DNA of 8,221 nt from Alkaliphilus sp. GTDB taxonomy: Bacteria; Bacillota; Clostridia; Peptostreptococcales; Natronincolaceae. A program made the translations under genes and the position numbers. Under the pieces are notes generated by a model. That model ran no database searches. It was not told the DNA's origin and saw only the letters and a program-made list of their open reading frames with translations. Of the stretch, positions 5,978-8,221 are shown piece by piece (position 1 is the stretch's first letter; the number at the start of each line of letters is the position of its first letter). The stretch spans positions 1 through 8,221 of the forward strand of contig JALNXC010000039.1 in assembly GCA_023230535.1 (NCBI GenBank), read 5' to 3'.

Positions 5978-7861
5978 TTACAAATTTTTACCGTTTTTAA
6001 AAAATTGCACTACATTTTTCGCCACCTTTTCATTTATTTCTTTCACTTCTAACAATTCTTCCGTCGTTGCATTTTTTATTCTATCAATAGTTTTAAAATG
6101 CACCATAAGCGCTCTTTTTCTTACCTCTCCTATTCCCGGTATTTCTTCCAATATAGACTGTAATATGCTCTTTTTTCTCAGACTTCTATGATAATTGACA
6201 GCAAAACGATGGGCTTCATCTTGAATTTTGGCTATTAATCTAAAGAGGCCGGATACTTTTTTAACATATATTTTATTTCCTTCATATACCAATCCTTTAG
6301 TGCGATGTTTTTCATCCTTAACTATCCCGCACACCGGAATATCCAACTTCAGAGAATTTAGGGCTTTTTTGGCACTGTTGACCTGCCCCAGTCCGCCATC
6401 CACCATTATTAAATCCGGGAAAACAGCGAATCTACTTTCTAATACTTCCACGGATTGTTCGATAATGTTCCGGGTTTCCTCCATTCCCCTTCTAAAACGC
6501 CTACCGATTATTTCCTCTATGCAGGCATAATCATCGGGCCCTTTTACCGTCCTGATCTTAAACCTTCTGTAATCGTTCCTTTTAGGCCTTCCGTCCTCAA
6601 ACACTACCATTGAAGCGACGGAATCCACCCCCTGTATATTTGAAATATCAAAGCATTCTATCCGTTCAGGTGTTTGTTCCAAATTTAACAATCCGGCAAG
6701 TTCTTTCAGGGTATCCTCCGTCCTCTCCTCTACCTGCTCTTTCATCTCTATGCTTTGCTTCATAGTGATAACCGCATTTTTCTTTACCATCTCCAACAGC
6801 TGTTTTTTAGTTCCTCTCTGCGGAACCTTGATGGTAACCTTATTTCCCCTCTTATCACTCAGCCATTTTTCTAATACTTTTAAATCTTCTACCTGTCCTT
6901 CTATTAATATTTCTTTAGGTATAAAATTAGAACTGCTATAAAATTGTTTTAGAAATGATGAAATGATTTCCTGTTCTGTATCATCCTCAGTATTTTTTAG
7001 TATAAAATGTTCACGTCTGACAAGTTTACCCTTACGAACAAAAAACACCTGTACCCAGCTGTCCCTGTCCCCCTGTGCCATAGCGATAATATCTCGGTCC
7101 TGCCCGTTTATAGAAACTATTTTTTGTTTTTCCGCTATGCTGTTGAGAGCCGCCATCTGATCCCTGTATTTAGCCGCCTTTTCAAAATCCATCATATCCG
7201 CAGCCTTCTTCATTTTTCCTTCTATTTTATGGATGAGTTCCTCTTCCTTGCCGTCCAAAAACATGACTATCTCATGTATCATATTCATATATTCCGCTCT
7301 GCTGATTTCTCCGGTGCATGGGCCCGTGCATTTTTCTATATGATAATTTAAACAAGGCCTCTCGCTGTTTTTAATCATTCTCTCTATATTGTTATTACAT
7401 TTTCTTATGGGGTATATGTTGTTGATAATCTCTATGGTTTCATTCAAAGCCCCCTCATTTGTGTAAGGGCCAAAATACCCGGCCCCATCCCCGATGACCC
7501 TTCTGGTCTTAATCAGTCTGGGATATTCTTCATCCAAGGTGATCTTTATATAGGGATATGTTTTGTCATCCCTCAATAAGACATTATATTTCGGCCTATT
7601 TTCCTTTATCAAATTACATTCTAATATCAGGGCTTCCAGTTCCGTATCCGTGATTATATATTCAAATGTATCTATATGGGATATCATGGCCCTGACCCGT
7701 GGGGATTGGTTTTTAGAAGACTGAAAATATTGCCTCACCCTGTTTTTGAGGGACACGGCCTTACCGACATATATGATCCCGTGATTTTTATCCATCATCA
7801 TATACACTCCCGGCTTATCCGGCAATGTTTCTAATTTTCGTTTTATATCTATGCCAATCAT
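5978..7861 (-). CDS. uvrC: UvrC, excinuclease ABC subunit C
   Basis: Nuclease of nucleotide excision repair, making the 3' and then the 5' cut around a lesion after UvrA and UvrB have marked it. Full length at 627 residues. Order: GIY-YIG nuclease (GVY 18-20, YVG 31-33, Arg41/Arg43, Glu81 in LECNLIK); four Cys (C155, C170, C178, C182) matching the [4Fe-4S] site described for UvrC; UVR helical hairpin that contacts UvrB (about 204-239); RNase H-like domain with D405 (CFDIS), D443/D444, D488 (MVDGG) and H551 (DEAHRF); and tandem helix-hairpin-helix motifs (about 571-620), the second reading EIN where a Gly is common. The start at 7861 has AGGAGG (7867-7872) five bases upstream. It follows uvrA on the same strand, 222 bp away, with its own candidate promoter between them. 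The 3' side is separated from the next operon by 580 bp. Confidence 0.97.
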   Translation of the reverse strand: MIGIDIKRKLETLPDKPGVYMMMDKNHGIIYVGKAVSLKNRVRQYFQSSKNQSPRVRAMISHIDTFEYIITDTELEALILECNLIKENRPKYNVLLRDDKTYPYIKITLDEEYPRLIKTRRVIGDGAGYFGPYTNEGALNETIEIINNIYPIRKCNNNIERMIKNSERPCLNYHIEKCTGPCTGEISRAEYMNMIHEIVMFLDGKEEELIHKIEGKMKKAADMMDFEKAAKYRDQMAALNSIAEKQKIVSINGQDRDIIAMAQGDRDSWVQVFFVRKGKLVRREHFILKNTEDDTEQEIISSFLKQFYSSSNFIPKEILIEGQVEDLKVLEKWLSDKRGNKVTIKVPQRGTKKQLLEMVKKNAVITMKQSIEMKEQVEERTEDTLKELAGLLNLEQTPERIECFDISNIQGVDSVASMVVFEDGRPKRNDYRRFKIRTVKGPDDYACIEEIIGRRFRRGMEETRNIIEQSVEVLESRFAVFPDLIMVDGGLGQVNSAKKALNSLKLDIPVCGIVKDEKHRTKGLVYEGNKIYVKKVSGLFRLIAKIQDEAHRFAVNYHRSLRKKSILQSILEEIPGIGEVRKRALMVHFKTIDRIKNATTEELLEVKEINEKVAKNVVQFFKNGKNL

Positions 7862-7890
7862 TTTTACCTCCTATAACATGATCTGACAAA

Positions 7891-7920
7891 ATTATAACCA
7901 GAGGTAAACAGAACCGTCCA
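7891..7920 (-). promoter_or_regulatory. Candidate promoter of uvrC
   Basis: On the minus strand, TGGACG (7915-7920; 4 of 6 to TTGACA) and a perfect TATAAT (7891-7896) lie 18 bp apart. They are about 30 bp upstream of the uvrC start and just ahead of its AGGAGG. This would give a very short leader and let uvrC be expressed apart from uvrA. No clear LexA-type operator was recognised beside it. Confidence 0.45.
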
Positions 7921-7965
7921 CCCCCATAAGTATGCATAAATACATATATCTTACATGCAATATCA

Positions 7966-8044
7966 TAGATTCTTCACTTCGTTCGAAATGACATGACCGT
8001 CATCCTGAGACGGACAGTATCAGCTTGACCTACGAAGGATCTCG
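7966..8044. repeat. Palindromic dispersed repeat, copy B (short form)
   Basis: Second copy of the repeat at 66-182, in the same orientation. Shared blocks are GATTCTTCAC (7968-7977), CGTTCG (7980-7985), AATGACA (7987-7993) and the identical 16-base GAGACGGACAGTATCA (8007-8022), ending in GGATCTCG. Its middle is only about 6 bases where copy A has about 40, so one form has gained or lost an internal segment. The ends are imperfectly inverted (AGATTCTTC against GAAGGATCT). It sits about 40 bp past the uvrA stop, between uvrA and uvrC. Confidence 0.75.
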
Positions 8045-8083
8045 ATAAATTTGCCATCGATAAAGAAACGGTTATAATAAACA

Positions 8084-8221
8084 CTATGCCAATAACGGCT
8101 TTAAAAATTTGCCCGTATAAGATTGTTCTACAGTTATAATCTGATCCGGTGTACCTGTGGCGATAACTTCCCCGCCTTCGTCCCCACCCTCCGGGCCGAG
8201 ATCAATAATATAGTCCGCCGT
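8084..8221 (-). CDS. uvrA: UvrA, excinuclease ABC subunit A, C-terminal end (partial)
   Basis: ATPase that detects DNA damage and loads UvrB. Only the last 45 residues and the TAG stop (8084-8086) are in the window; the gene continues past 8221. The visible part, TADYIIDLGPEGGDEGG followed by EVIATGTPDQ and ending TGKFLKPLLA, is the conserved UvrA tail after the second ATPase domain (consensus ADxIIDLGPEGG...G...G.GTP). It is too short to show the zinc or Walker motifs. Placement before uvrC fits the usual clostridial excinuclease gene order. Confidence 0.95.
   Translation of the reverse strand, partial: TADYIIDLGPEGGDEGGEVIATGTPDQIITVEQSYTGKFLKPLLA

Overview
This window comes from a low-GC, Gram-positive-type anaerobe, most likely a member of the Clostridia. 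The evidence is AT-rich intergenic DNA, strong AGGAGG-type ribosome binding sites, a clostridial uvrA-uvrC order, and an oxygen-sensitive, iron-sulfur-rich, selenocysteine-containing formate dehydrogenase. The species cannot be named from the sequence. Every convincing gene lies on the minus strand, so transcription reads from high to low coordinates.

Right part (about 5978-8221): DNA repair. The last 45 codons of uvrA enter at the window edge and stop at 8084. A 222-bp gap follows, holding a palindromic repeat copy and a candidate promoter, and then a complete uvrC (7861 to 5978). UvrA and UvrC belong to the same nucleotide excision repair pathway.

Middle (5398-5977): a 580-bp gene-free stretch. 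It holds a GC-rich, self-complementary element just past uvrC (5759-5850). Closer to the next gene is the likely control region of the formate dehydrogenase operon. That region has a good sigma-A-type promoter (-10 TATAAT at 5545-5550), a near-perfect 24-bp inverted repeat overlapping the -10 and start site, and a short leader with two overlapping, mutually exclusive hairpins.

Left part (335-5397): a three-gene operon encoding a soluble NAD(P)-linked formate dehydrogenase. Its genes are a NuoE/HydC-like [2Fe-2S] subunit, a NuoF/HydB-like flavin and Fe-S subunit, and a 902-residue molybdenum/tungsten catalytic subunit. The catalytic gene looks like two genes separated by a stop, but the stop is an in-frame UGA at 1994-1996. 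It sits at the known selenocysteine position and is followed at once by a SECIS-like hairpin with a GGUCU loop. The gene is therefore one selenoprotein gene. The layout copies trimeric [FeFe]-hydrogenases of the HydABC type, with the hydrogenase subunit replaced by formate dehydrogenase, so electron bifurcation between NAD(P)H and ferredoxin is a reasonable hypothesis. A U-tailed terminator (240-286) closes the operon, and a second copy of the dispersed palindromic repeat lies beyond it (66-182).

No CRISPR array, insertion sequence, tRNA or rRNA was seen. The most notable content is the selenoprotein formate dehydrogenase operon and its control region. It extends known families and is not a wholly new system.
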